Shown: positions 36,783 to 46,903 of the stretch, one piece after another
How the letters are laid out: every line of letters starts with the position of its first letter
How positions within the stretch are numbered: position 1 is the stretch's first letter
DNA from: DATFRY01 sp963764695
Lineage (GTDB): Bacteria; Myxococcota_A; Polyangia; Haliangiales; Haliangiaceae
NCBI GenBank assembly: GCA_963764695.1
Contig: CAVXTW010000003.1
Span: 558,001 to 622,000, forward strand
Length of the DNA stretch: 64,000 nucleotides
Direction: 5' to 3'
Made by a program: the position numbers and the translations under genes
Notes under the pieces: generated by a model
The model's database searches: none
What the model was told of the DNA's origin: nothing
The model's input: only the letters and a program-made list of their open reading frames with translations

Positions 36783-37793
36783 TCAGCCGCAGGCGGTCAG
36801 GAGATCTTTTGCGCGCCGCGCCCACTCCGACTGCGAGTCGAGCGACAGGTACTGGCCGAGGTGGTGGCGGGCCTGGGCCGCGCCGCCCACCCGGTAGAGC
36901 AGGAGGCCGAGGTTGTAGTGCGCGTCGGCGAAGGCCGGATGGCGCGAGCAGACCGCGAGCAGCTCGGCCAGCGCGAGGTCGGTCTCGCCCATCTCGTCGA
37001 GCAGGTTGGCCAGGTTGAAGCGCGCCTCCGGCTGATCCGGATCGAGGTCGAGCGCGCGCTGATAGGAGCGCCGCGCGTCGTCGACCGAGCCGCGCCGGTG
37101 CGCGAGGTTGCCCAGGTTGGTGTGCGCCGCCGCCAGCGACGGCTCCAGCTCGAGCGCGCGCCAGTAGCACTTCTCGGCCAGCACCAGGTCGCCGCCGTCC
37201 TCGGCGCGGCAGCCGGCCAGGAAGTGCTGGTAGGCCGACGGCGCCCGGTTGGGCTCGGTGGCGTCCCAGCCGGGACTCGGCGCCTGGGGCACCGCGACAT
37301 CGGTCGGCGTCGCGTCGCTCGCGGTCGGACCGGACTCGTCCGCGCCCGCCGCGCCCTGCACCGGCGTCTCGTCGCGCACCGAGCCGAGCCGGGCCAGATG
37401 GCCGCCGAGCGACGACACCGCGAACGACATGACCAGCTGGCCGGAGTGCGGCTCGTAGGCGGTTCCGTCCTCGACCACGACGAGCGTCTCGCCGTCGCTG
37501 AGCACGCGCAGGCGCGAGGTCGGCGCCACCCGCTGGGGCAGCGAGCCGCGCAGGCCGTCCAGGGCCCGGCGCACCCGCACCATCGGGACGCCGGCGCCGA
37601 GCAGCTCGACGGCGGCCTTGATGCCGACCAGATCGCCGAACGTGTAGTAGAAGCGGCCGCCCTGGCGCACCGACGGGCGCAGAAAGCCGGCCTGGATCCA
37701 GTAGCGCAGGCGCGATTCGGCCAGCCCGAACAGCCGCGCGGCGTCGCGCACGCTGTAGAGCTCCAGCACCTGATCGGCGGTCATGCCGGTCAT
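36783..37793 (-). CDS. MerR-type DNA-binding domain fused to TPR repeats
   Basis: 336 residues from ATG 37793, which overlaps the stop of the upstream gene (ATGA). Residues 10-80 are a MerR winged helix-turn-helix: YSVRDAARLFGLAESRLRYW, IQAGFLRPSVRQGGRFYYTF, DLVGIKAAVELLGAGVPMVR. A middle linker is rich in Ala/Pro/Asp. From about residue 200 there are four or five tetratricopeptide repeats (AEKCYWRALELEPSLAAAHT, DARRSYQRALDLDPDQPEAR, LALAELLAVCSRHPAFADAH). This combination suggests a regulator that reads a protein partner through its TPRs instead of a small ligand. It is cotranscribed with the 165-residue protein. Confidence 0.85.
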   Translation of the reverse strand: MTGMTADQVLELYSVRDAARLFGLAESRLRYWIQAGFLRPSVRQGGRFYYTFGDLVGIKAAVELLGAGVPMVRVRRALDGLRGSLPQRVAPTSRLRVLSDGETLVVVEDGTAYEPHSGQLVMSFAVSSLGGHLARLGSVRDETPVQGAAGADESGPTASDATPTDVAVPQAPSPGWDATEPNRAPSAYQHFLAGCRAEDGGDLVLAEKCYWRALELEPSLAAAHTNLGNLAHRRGSVDDARRSYQRALDLDPDQPEARFNLANLLDEMGETDLALAELLAVCSRHPAFADAHYNLGLLLYRVGGAAQARHHLGQYLSLDSQSEWARRAKDLLTACG

Positions 37794-38287
37794 GCTCCCT
37801 CCGTGTGCCCCGTCTCGGAGACGTCGGACTGCGAGCCGGCGGCGGCCCAGCGCGCCTCCAGCTCGACGTCGATGTGCAGGTGGCGGCCGCTCTCGCGCAC
37901 GCGCACGTCGAACTGCGCGCGGCGAAGCGGCGATCCGGCCAGCCGATCGGCCTCGGCGGCGGCCAGCGCGCGGGCTCGCTCTCGCACGCGCGGGTCGGTG
38001 GCGACCAGCTCGGCCACGCGGCGCACGGTGCTGGCGTCGCACGGGTCGCTGACCAGCGCGGTGGCGCGCGCCAGCTCGACCGTGATCATGGTGGAGCCGA
38101 AGTAGCCGTCCGGCTCGCGCGCGCCCTCGGACAGCACCGAGGCGAGATCGAAGAGAATCTCGATCGCAGCCGACGACAGACCGACGCGGATCTCTCGCTC
38201 GAACAGCGACACGCGACGCACCGCGGCCATCGGCTTGCGCGGCGGCAGCTCGGCCGGCACGGCCTTGGCAGGTAGATGCGTGCCCAT
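37790..38287 (-). CDS. Hypothetical protein, partner of the MerR-TPR regulator
   Basis: 165 residues from ATG 38287. It is soluble and mostly helical, with VRRVSLFEREIRVGLSSAAI, ILFDLASVLSEGAREPDGYF, VRRVAELVATDPRVRERARA and a strand-forming end (RAQFDVRVRESGRHLHIDVE). No recognised domain. The stop overlaps the MerR-TPR start, so the two proteins probably work together. Confidence 0.68.
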   Translation of the reverse strand: MGTHLPAKAVPAELPPRKPMAAVRRVSLFEREIRVGLSSAAIEILFDLASVLSEGAREPDGYFGSTMITVELARATALVSDPCDASTVRRVAELVATDPRVRERARALAAAEADRLAGSPLRRAQFDVRVRESGRHLHIDVELEARWAAAGSQSDVSETGHTEGA

Positions 38288-38361
38288 GACCCCATGCTAC
38301 GCGCGCACCGGGTGGGCGAGCCATTTTTTCGATTTTGCGCCGTGACCGGGCGCAATGCCGG

Positions 38362-38784
38362 TCAGATAGGGCGGTCGCCGGGGACGTCGCCGCCGGACCG
38401 GTGGGGCAGCTCGTCCACCTCCATCATCATCATCTCGCGCGACACCCGCCTGGGCGCCTCGACCTCGTCGCCGCCGAAGCGCGACAGCAGCCAGGCGCCG
38501 AAAAGGCCGACGCCCAGCGCGGTCAGGACGGCGTCGATGAGCAGCCAGTGCCCGGGCAGCGCATCCACCGCGGCCAGCTGGTCGCCCCAGGCCACGAACA
38601 GCAGGCCACTTGTGCCGGCGATGCCGAAGAAGTCAGCCGCCGCGTGGCGCGGCGACTCCGGGTCCACGCCGAAGTAGCGCAGGATGGCGGCGACCGCGTC
38701 CACCATGCGCCGCGGCGCTCCGACCCGGCACCAGAGTGCCAGGAGGGCCAGGACGGCGAACGGCAGGTTCCACCACGGGTTCAT
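38362..38784 (-). CDS. Small integral membrane protein, DUF4126-like
   Basis: 140 residues from ATG 38784, which overlaps the stop of the upstream glycosyltransferase gene (ATGA). Helices are PFAVLALLALWC, FGIAGTSGLLFVAWG and WLLIDAVLTALGVGLFGAWL, with amphipathic DAVAAILRYFGVDPESPRHA between them. The pattern resembles small DUF4126-type membrane proteins, but this is not certain. The cytosolic tail contains four consecutive methionines (REMMMMEVDE). Confidence 0.55.
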   Translation of the reverse strand: MNPWWNLPFAVLALLALWCRVGAPRRMVDAVAAILRYFGVDPESPRHAAADFFGIAGTSGLLFVAWGDQLAAVDALPGHWLLIDAVLTALGVGLFGAWLLSRFGGDEVEAPRRVSREMMMMEVDELPHRSGGDVPGDRPI

Positions 38785-40736
38785 GGCACGGGCGGGACTG
38801 ACAGACGGCACCGGGCGGCGCGCTCCTCCAGAATGACGTCTCCCGGGAAAAGATCCCAGGCCCTGCGCAGGGCTTCTTGCGCCGGCTCCCGCCGGGAGAG
38901 TGCGCAGTAGTGATCGAGGAGGGAGAAATCCAGCCACAGGAGCGCGCCGCGCGCGTCGGCGCGATCCGAGCCGCGGGCCGTGGCCACCAGGCGGGCCAGA
39001 GCGCGCTGTGCGGCCGGTTCCAGCGCCTCGGCGTCGGTGCGCTCCCGCTCGTCCGGCGGGTTGGGCGCGAAGCGGGCGAAGCGGCCGAGCGAGACCAGAT
39101 GTGGGTGGGCGGCGCGGTCCAGATCAGGGTCGAGCTCGACGAGGACCGGCCGCGACTCGGCGACGCGGGCCAGCTCGGCGAGCGGCGTCGGTCGGCCGGC
39201 GGCCAGCGGCGCCCGCACCAGCGCGGCCAGATCCGGGTGACGGCGCTCGGCGTCCTCGGCCGCGCCCGGCAAGGTCAGCATCCCGCGGTGCAGGACGGTC
39301 ACGTCGGGACGCGTGCTCTCGACGGCGCGCAGGGCCAGCGCGCGGTGGCCGGTCTGGAAGTAGCTCGTCACCAGCAGCGCGCGCGGCGGCAGTCGCTCGA
39401 TCTCGGCGCGCGCCAGATCGTCGGATGCGTACGCGGCGGTGAGCGCGGCGTCGGGCCATCCGGTCGCCACGCGCGCCGCGGCGATCACCGGGCCGCCGGC
39501 CGCCAGCAGCGCGGCGATGACGGTGCGCACCTTCTCGCGCGAGCCGGCCTGGGCCACGGCGGCCGCGCCGGCCACCGCGAGCAGCACCACCGCCGCCGCG
39601 CCGGGCAAGAGATAGCCGTGGTGGTCCTGCGTCTCCGGATCGAAGCCGAAGAGCGCGCGCCCGGCGACGGCAGCGGCCGCGACGGCGACGAGCAGCGCCG
39701 CGCAGCGCGATGCGCTGGCCCCGCCGCGAAGCAGGAGCAGGAGACCGCCGACCGCGGCCAGCAGCGCGAGCGGTGCGCCGGTGGCCTCGCCCACCGCCCA
39801 AATCGCCTGCGCCGCGTCCTCGCCGAGTGGCGACACCTGCTCGGCGGTGGCGGTGCCGGCGAACATCGCGCCCGACACGGTCCACGCGAAGCGCGACGCG
39901 ACGCGCGGCGCGCCCCAGTCCAGCTCCGGTGCCGATGGCGCGGCCGACCGCACCGGGAGGTAGAGGAACGCGGCCAGCCCGAGCACGCCGGCCAGCGCGG
40001 TGGCCCCGGCCAGCGCCGCGCTCGCCCGCTCGCCGCGCCTGCGCACCAGCACGAACAGCCCCGCGGGAAGCAGGAAGAGAGCGGCTATTAGATGATGAGT
40101 GGCCAGCGCGAGGCCGCCGGCAAGGCCCGCCGCCACCAGCCAGCGCGGTCGCCGCTCGGCGTCCCAGGCCAGCACCGCCGCCAGGGCGGCGACAAGCAGC
40201 GCGGCGACCAGCGCGTACACCTCGGCGCGCACGGCCTGCGACCAGGCCGCCCACGACGCCGCGAACACCAGCGCCGCCGAGGCCGACAGCGCGGCGCGCG
40301 CGCCGGCCGGCAGCTCGGGCGCGACCCGCATCGCCACCGCGCGCCCGGCCGCCGACAGCATCGCGCATGCCGCGGCGCCGGCCGCCGCCGCGCTCAGGTT
40401 CACGCGCAGCGCCAGGTCGCCCAGCGGGACCAGCGCGGCGATGTGGCCGAGGAAGACCGGCAGCGGATGCCCGGGCGAGTGCGGAACGCCGAGGTCGACC
40501 GAGGCCGCGACGAGCTCCGGAGAGTCGAGCCAGCCGAGCGCGGGAGACGCGCCGGCAGCGTAGAGCGCGAACGCGGCCGCGAACACCAGCCAGTCGGCCA
40601 GCACGGCCCGGCCGCTGTGCGCCAGTTTGTGCCGGACGATGTTCCTCCCGTCCGGTTCCGCTTGCCGGGAGGTGTTGCCATGGCCCGGCAATGCCCGCTT
40701 TTTCGGCTCGGCGCTCGTCACTCCCCCGGCCCGCAC
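38781..40736 (-). CDS. DUF2723-family membrane glycosyltransferase-like protein
   Basis: About 651 residues from GTG 40736; GTG 40721 is also possible. The N-terminal motif GWLDSPELVAASVDLGVPHS followed by PGHPLPVFLGHIAALVPLGD is the DUF2723 signature (GT-C type, related to protein O-mannosyltransferases), with the expected Asp-Ser-Pro-Glu. Ten or more membrane helices follow, then a soluble C-terminal domain (from about 420) with LPPRALLVTSYFQTGHRALA and VTVLHRGMLTLPG. The enzyme probably transfers a lipid-linked sugar to a substrate on the outer face of the inner membrane. The acceptor is unknown. It is coupled to the small membrane protein downstream. Confidence 0.82.
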   Translation of the reverse strand: MRAGGVTSAEPKKRALPGHGNTSRQAEPDGRNIVRHKLAHSGRAVLADWLVFAAAFALYAAGASPALGWLDSPELVAASVDLGVPHSPGHPLPVFLGHIAALVPLGDLALRVNLSAAAAGAAACAMLSAAGRAVAMRVAPELPAGARAALSASAALVFAASWAAWSQAVRAEVYALVAALLVAALAAVLAWDAERRPRWLVAAGLAGGLALATHHLIAALFLLPAGLFVLVRRRGERASAALAGATALAGVLGLAAFLYLPVRSAAPSAPELDWGAPRVASRFAWTVSGAMFAGTATAEQVSPLGEDAAQAIWAVGEATGAPLALLAAVGGLLLLLRGGASASRCAALLVAVAAAAVAGRALFGFDPETQDHHGYLLPGAAAVVLLAVAGAAAVAQAGSREKVRTVIAALLAAGGPVIAAARVATGWPDAALTAAYASDDLARAEIERLPPRALLVTSYFQTGHRALALRAVESTRPDVTVLHRGMLTLPGAAEDAERRHPDLAALVRAPLAAGRPTPLAELARVAESRPVLVELDPDLDRAAHPHLVSLGRFARFAPNPPDERERTDAEALEPAAQRALARLVATARGSDRADARGALLWLDFSLLDHYCALSRREPAQEALRRAWDLFPGDVILEERAARCRLSVPPVP

Positions 40737-40741
40737 AGGTA

Positions 40742-40769
40742 GTGTACACGGGGTAGCGGCCGTGCTACC
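40742..40769. promoter_or_regulatory. Two palindromes in the DUF2723 / sigma54-activator divergent gap
   Basis: GTGTACAC (40742-40749) is a perfect 8-bp palindrome. GGTAGC (40752-40757) and GCTACC (40764-40769) form an inverted repeat around six bases. Both lie within 45 bases of the TTG start of the sigma54 activator and next to the divergent GTG start. They may be binding sites for a regulator acting on one or both genes. Confidence 0.3.
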
Positions 40770-40784
40770 GAAAGCCTAGCCCGC

Positions 40785-42379
<1,595 letters not shown>

Positions 42380-42409
42380 AGCTTCCCTCAACAACGTGGT
42401 AGGTCCGTC

Positions 42410-43375
42410 ATGAGGATCCTCTTCATCGTCGATCCGATCGAGTCGCTGCACCTCGAGGGCGACACCACCTACTCGCTGATGCTGGCCGCGGCCGCGCGCG
42501 ACCACGAGGTGTGGACCTGCCAGGCCGGCCACCTCGGCCTCGAGCACGACGACACCATCGCCGAGGCCCAGCTGACCTCGGTGACCCAGGGCGCCACGCC
42601 GGCCGAGGCGTTCCGCACCGAGGCGCGCATCCCGATCCCGCTCGACGCGTTCGGCGCCGTGTTCATGCGCACCGATCCGCCGGTCGACATCGAGTACCTG
42701 CACGCCACCTTGCTTCTCGACCGGGCGCGCGGCAAGACGCTGCTCATCAACGACCCGCGCGGCCTGCGCGACCTCAACGAGCACCTGGCCGTGCTCGCCT
42801 TCCCGGAGCTGACCCCGCCCACCGTCGTGACGCGCAGCGCCAGGCGGCTGCTCGAGTTCCTCGACGAGCAGGGCGGCGCCATCGTGGTCAAGCCGGTCGA
42901 CGGCTTCGCCGGGCTGGGCGTGTTCGTCGTCCGCACTGGCGACCCGAACACGTCGTCGCTTCTGGAGACCGCGACGCGGGGCGGCAAGCTGTGGACCGTG
43001 GCCCAGCGCTACCTGCCCCAGGCCTCCGAGGGGGACAAGCGCATCGTGCTCCTCGAGGGCAAGCCGCTGGGCGCGGTGCTGCGCGTGCCGCCGCCGGGCG
43101 AGGCGCGCGGTAACCTTCATGTCGGCGGTCGGGCGGTCGCCTGCGACCTCACCGCCGAGGATCACGCCATCATCCGCACGGTGGCGCCGTTTCTGGCCCA
43201 GCACGGCCAGGTGTTCGTCGGCCTCGACGTCATCGGCGGGCGCCTGACCGAGCTCAACATCACCTCGCCCACCGGCATCCGGCACCTCGACGCCCTGTCG
43301 CCCGGGACCAGCCACGCCGCCCCGGTCATCGAGTGGGTGGAGCGGCGCGCGCGCCCGGCCGCCACCCGGGCCTGA
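42410..43375 (+). CDS. gshB: Glutathione synthetase (ATP-grasp)
   Basis: 321 residues, close to the usual 315. N-terminal MRILFIVDPIESLHLEGDTT matches the GshB start (fixed DP...DT). Further matches are FMRTDPPVDIEYLHATLLLD, INDPRGLRDLNEHLAVLAFP, IVVKPVDGFAGLGVFVV (ATP-grasp loop), and the C-terminal VFVGLDVIGGRLTELNITSP with GI.. following. It joins gamma-glutamylcysteine and glycine with ATP. The gene starts 30 bp after the sigma54 activator and 56 bp before the deaminase gene, so a common transcript is possible. Confidence 0.9.
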   Translation: MRILFIVDPIESLHLEGDTTYSLMLAAAARDHEVWTCQAGHLGLEHDDTIAEAQLTSVTQGATPAEAFRTEARIPIPLDAFGAVFMRTDPPVDIEYLHATLLLDRARGKTLLINDPRGLRDLNEHLAVLAFPELTPPTVVTRSARRLLEFLDEQGGAIVVKPVDGFAGLGVFVVRTGDPNTSSLLETATRGGKLWTVAQRYLPQASEGDKRIVLLEGKPLGAVLRVPPPGEARGNLHVGGRAVACDLTAEDHAIIRTVAPFLAQHGQVFVGLDVIGGRLTELNITSPTGIRHLDALSPGTSHAAPVIEWVERRARPAATRA

Positions 43376-43431
43376 TCGCAGGCCTTCGCGGCTCCTTTGG
43401 CGGAGGCCCTCCGCGATCGATATAATGGGGG

Positions 43432-44598
43432 ATGGCAACGGAACTGACCCTCGAGTTCCTCGAGAAGCTCCCCAAGACCGACCTTCACGTCCATCTCGAC
43501 GGGTGCTTGCGGCTCGACACGATCATCGAGCTGGCGCGCAAGCAGAACGTGAAGCTGCCCACCTTCGATCGCGGTGAGCTGTTCCGCCTGATCTACGCCG
43601 GCGATGTCTGCAACTCGCTGGACGACTACCTCAAGGCGTTCGACATCACGCTGTCGGTGATGCAGACCGAGGAGAGCCTCGAGCGGGCCGCCTTCGAGCT
43701 GGCCGAGGACGCGGGCAAGGAGAACGTGCGCTACATCGAGGTGCGCTACGCGCCGATGCTGCACACGCGGGCCGGCCTGACCCTGACCGACGTGGTCGAG
43801 GCGGTGCTGCGCGGGCTGCGCATGGCCAAGCGGACCAGCGGCATCCGCTACGGGCTGATCCTGTGCGGCATCCGCACCATGAGCGCCGAGTCGTCGCTGC
43901 GCATGGCCGAGCTGGCCGTCGCCTTCAAGAATCGCGGCGTGGTCGGCTTCGACCTGGCCGGCTCCGAGGTCAACAACCCCGCGCGCGAGCACCGCTCCGC
44001 CTTCCAGCTCATCCTGGACAACAACATCAACTGCACCGCGCACGCCGGCGAGGCCTACGGGCCCGACTCCATCGCCCAGGCCATCCACAAGTGCGGCGCC
44101 CACCGCATCGGCCACGGCACGCGCCTGCGCGAGAACGGCGAGCTGCTCAACTACGTCAACGACCACCGCATCCCGCTCGAGGTGTGCGTGTCGTCCAACA
44201 TCCAGACCAAGGCGGCCGGCAGCTGGGAAGCCCACCCGGTCGACTTCTACGTCGACTACGGCCTGCGCGTGACCATCAACACCGACAACCGGATCGTCAC
44301 CGACACGACCGTGTCCAAGGAGCTGTGGCTCTGCCACCAGCACTACGGCTGGACGCTCGACCGCATCAAGGAGATCATCATCTCCGGCTTCAAGAGCTCC
44401 TTCATGCCGTACCGGGAGAAGGTCGACCTGCTCCGCGTCATCACGCAGGAGCTGGACAAGTTCCAGGAGCCGGCCAACGGCCGCTCGGTGGATCGCAAGG
44501 GCCAGAGCCAGCAGGAGATCCACGAGGCCGGCTGCGCGACCGTGCCGCCCCCCGAGGCGGCCCCGGAGTCGCCTCCCGCCACCGAGATCAGCCGGTAG
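43432..44598 (+). CDS. add: Adenosine deaminase family protein
   Basis: 388 residues. Motifs of the metal-dependent adenosine/AMP deaminase family are present: KTDLHVHLDGCLRLDTIIEL (zinc HxH), TAHAGEAYG (His, Glu), GAHRIGHGTRL, LEVCVSSNIQTKA and the Asp motif VTINTDNR, a form found in many bacterial Add proteins instead of NTDDP. It hydrolyses adenosine or a related purine nucleoside to the inosine form. The last 40 residues are a Pro/Glu/Gln-rich tail with no homology apparent. Confidence 0.85.
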   Translation: MATELTLEFLEKLPKTDLHVHLDGCLRLDTIIELARKQNVKLPTFDRGELFRLIYAGDVCNSLDDYLKAFDITLSVMQTEESLERAAFELAEDAGKENVRYIEVRYAPMLHTRAGLTLTDVVEAVLRGLRMAKRTSGIRYGLILCGIRTMSAESSLRMAELAVAFKNRGVVGFDLAGSEVNNPAREHRSAFQLILDNNINCTAHAGEAYGPDSIAQAIHKCGAHRIGHGTRLRENGELLNYVNDHRIPLEVCVSSNIQTKAAGSWEAHPVDFYVDYGLRVTINTDNRIVTDTTVSKELWLCHQHYGWTLDRIKEIIISGFKSSFMPYREKVDLLRVITQELDKFQEPANGRSVDRKGQSQQEIHEAGCATVPPPEAAPESPPATEISR

Positions 44599-44680
44599 GG
44601 GCGGCTGACCCGGCGGCGGGCCGGCCGGCGAGGCGGCCACCCGGCCCTAAGGGCCCGGGAAATCGTTTTCTTATGCAAGA

Positions 44681-44707
44681 GACGGGGCCGGGGATCCGGC
44701 CCCCGTC
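44681..44707 (+). terminator. GC-rich hairpin downstream of the deaminase gene
   Basis: GACGGGGCCGG (44681-44691) pairs with CCGGCCCCCGTC (44696-44707) with one bulged base and a four-base loop. It lies 80 bases after the stop. There is no T-run, so it may be a weak or factor-assisted terminator or only a structured leader element of the following sigma gene. Confidence 0.35.
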
Positions 44708-44819
44708 TTCGATGCTGCTCCGCGGCATGACACCCGGCGTCAGAGAAGCGCGCCGAAACGGGCAAGCGTACCGGTCGAGAGGTTGGCTCGGTCGGGGTCC
44801 GTGTTACCATTCCGCACAG

Positions 44820-45650
44820 GTGGATTCACTCGTCACAGCCGACGCTTTCAAGGCTGTCGTCACCGAGCACTGGCGCGGCCTGTATCACTTTGGCTTCCGG
44901 ATGTGCCTGGATCAGCAGCGTGCGAGCGAGATGGTCGAAGAGACCTTCCTGCGCGCATACATCGGATCGGAGAAGCTGCCGGGCGAGCCGAACCGAGTTC
45001 GAGACTGGTTGCTCCACATCGCGTCGCACGTGCTGAGCAACAAGCTCAGCCGCACGCCGGAGCTGAGCTTCGATCTCCTCGACGAGACGCTGCGCAGCGA
45101 GGCCACGCGCACCGACTTCGTGCGCTCGTTGACCGACACGAAGCGCGACTTCCTGCTGTGGGAGCTCAAGCAGGGCTGCATGACCTCGGTCATCAACTGC
45201 CTCTCGCCCGGCGAGCGCGCCGCGTTCGTGCTGGCCAACGTGATGAAGCTGACCGACGACGACGCCTCGCGCGTGCTCGGCATCACCAAGAGCGCGTACA
45301 AGGTCCGTCTGTCGCGCGCGCAGAAGAAGGTGACCGACTACCTGGCGCCGCGCTGCGAGCACGTCAACCCGCTCAATCCGTGCCGCTGCCCGGCCCGGGT
45401 CGGCGTCGCGGTGAGCAAGGGCTTCATCCGCTCGTCCGGCGAGGTCAACCTGCGCAAGCCGCCCGAGCCGTTCGGCCGCTACGGCTCGGGCCCCGCCAAC
45501 GAGGACGAGCCGCTGCGCGACGTGGTGGCCATCTACGGCAACCTGCCCGAGCCGGACCCGCCGGAGGAGCTGAAGCAGCGGCTGGTTCAGCTCATCGACG
45601 AGGGCGAGTGGGACCGCGTGCGGCAGCAGAAGCAGGAACAGCGCGCTTAG
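44820..45650 (+). CDS. ECF-family sigma factor with cysteine-rich C-terminal extension
   Basis: 276 residues from GTG 44820. Region 2: FGFRMCLDQQRASEMVEETF and RAYIGSEKLPGEPNRVRDWL. Region 4: LSPGERAAFVLANVMKLTDD and DASRVLGITKSAYKVRLSRA. After region 4 comes CEHVNPLNPCRCPARVGVAV, a CX2H...CXC cluster known in a group of ECF sigma factors and likely to bind metal or sense redox. Another 80 residues end in a helix ELKQRLVQLIDEGEWDRVRQ. There is no anti-sigma gene next to it, so the extension itself may be the regulatory part. The next gene overlaps its end. Confidence 0.82.
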   Translation: MDSLVTADAFKAVVTEHWRGLYHFGFRMCLDQQRASEMVEETFLRAYIGSEKLPGEPNRVRDWLLHIASHVLSNKLSRTPELSFDLLDETLRSEATRTDFVRSLTDTKRDFLLWELKQGCMTSVINCLSPGERAAFVLANVMKLTDDDASRVLGITKSAYKVRLSRAQKKVTDYLAPRCEHVNPLNPCRCPARVGVAVSKGFIRSSGEVNLRKPPEPFGRYGSGPANEDEPLRDVVAIYGNLPEPDPPEELKQRLVQLIDEGEWDRVRQQKQEQRA

Positions 45651-46903
45651 CGCTCGCGGCGGTGGTGCTCGCTGCCGGTCCGGCCGCGGCCGACCCGATC
45701 CTGGATCTGCCGCCGGTGGGGCGCGGCGGGCTGCTCGGCGAGGCGCCGGATGTCAGCGATCGGACGCTGGAGCGAGAGCCGGGGCGGCGGCGACGCTCGT
45801 CCCGGGCGGCGGGCTCGTCGGATCCGGCGCGTCTGCCCGGCCACGGCGGCACCAGCGAGGTGGCCCTGGTCGTGGAGATGAGCGCGCTGGGCGTGCTGGG
45901 CGCCGAGCGGGTCACCATCTTCCCCGAGGTCGGTCTGCTCGACGGCGGCGAGCCGGAGCTGGCGCTGATGCGGGTCGGCCTGGTCGGCTGGTCCGGCTGC
46001 GCCCCGGTCGGCTTCGCCCTGCGCGCCGACGCGGCCGAGGGGCTGCGCCTCGACAGGGATGACTTCGACGCCGCGCCGGCAGCCGCGATCGATCGCGTGA
46101 TCGACGACGCCTACGGCGTGTGGATCGCGCGGCCATGGGCGCAGATCTACGCGGGCCGCCAGCCGGTCGTGTTCTCGCGCTTCCGCCAGGAAGAGCACGC
46201 GCTGCTGGCCGGCGGCTCGCCCCCCTTCCTGATCGATCGCGTGGCCCCTGACCGCCGCTGGGGCGCCGCCTTCCACGGCGACCTGGGCTCGATCGCCTAC
46301 GCGACCGGGGTCTACGCCGACGCCGACCGGCTCGAGCTGCGCCCGCCGCCGCCCGAGGAGATGCCGCCGGGCACGCCGCCGCCGCTCGAGCCGGATCCGC
46401 TGCCGGATCCGTCGGCCGGCGGCCGCACCGCGGTGGCGGCGCACGTCGAGTGGACGCCGCGCGCGCCGATGGGACCGGGCAGCGCGCCCAGCCCGCGCAG
46501 CAATCCCTGGTACGACACGCCGCGCGCGTCGGCCGGGGCGGGTGCGCTGTGGCGCTGGCGCGAGTCGGGCCTGGGCAGCCGCTACGACCTGTCTCTGTCC
46601 GGCGCCGGCAAGTACCGGTTCGCCTCGGCGCTGGCCGAGCTGATCCTCTCGATCGACGGCGGCCAGGTCGCGCTGGCCGGCGCTGCCGAGGTGAATCTAC
46701 TCGCCACCGAGAATCTTCTGTTGTTCGCGCGGGCCGACCACGACATCGAGGTCAACTGGTGGACGGTGGGCCCGGGCGCGACCTGGTTCGTGACCCGCGA
46801 CCGCTGGAACAAGGTCTCGATCTTCGGCTGGGTCAGGCGCGAGGGAGACGACCGCGGCCCCGACGGGGACGGGGTCATCGTCCAGCTGCAGGCCGCCCTC
46901 TGA
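45608..46903 (+). CDS. Putative outer-membrane/secreted protein, function unknown
   Basis: 431 residues from GTG 45608, with GAGGG upstream, overlapping the sigma gene by 43 bases. Signal peptide: LALAAVVLAAGPAAA. Alternating hydrophobic strands (SEVALVVEMSALGVLGAERV, AYGVWIARPWAQIYAGRQPV, QVALAGAAEVNLLATENLLL, ATWFVTRDRWNKVSIFGWVR) and a central proline-rich loop (PPPEEMPPGTPPPLEPDPLP) suggest a beta-barrel with a long external loop, as in porin-like proteins. The overlap makes it a likely target or partner of the sigma factor. Confidence 0.65.
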   Translation: MGPRAAAEAGTARLALAAVVLAAGPAAADPILDLPPVGRGGLLGEAPDVSDRTLEREPGRRRRSSRAAGSSDPARLPGHGGTSEVALVVEMSALGVLGAERVTIFPEVGLLDGGEPELALMRVGLVGWSGCAPVGFALRADAAEGLRLDRDDFDAAPAAAIDRVIDDAYGVWIARPWAQIYAGRQPVVFSRFRQEEHALLAGGSPPFLIDRVAPDRRWGAAFHGDLGSIAYATGVYADADRLELRPPPPEEMPPGTPPPLEPDPLPDPSAGGRTAVAAHVEWTPRAPMGPGSAPSPRSNPWYDTPRASAGAGALWRWRESGLGSRYDLSLSGAGKYRFASALAELILSIDGGQVALAGAAEVNLLATENLLLFARADHDIEVNWWTVGPGATWFVTRDRWNKVSIFGWVRREGDDRGPDGDGVIVQLQAAL

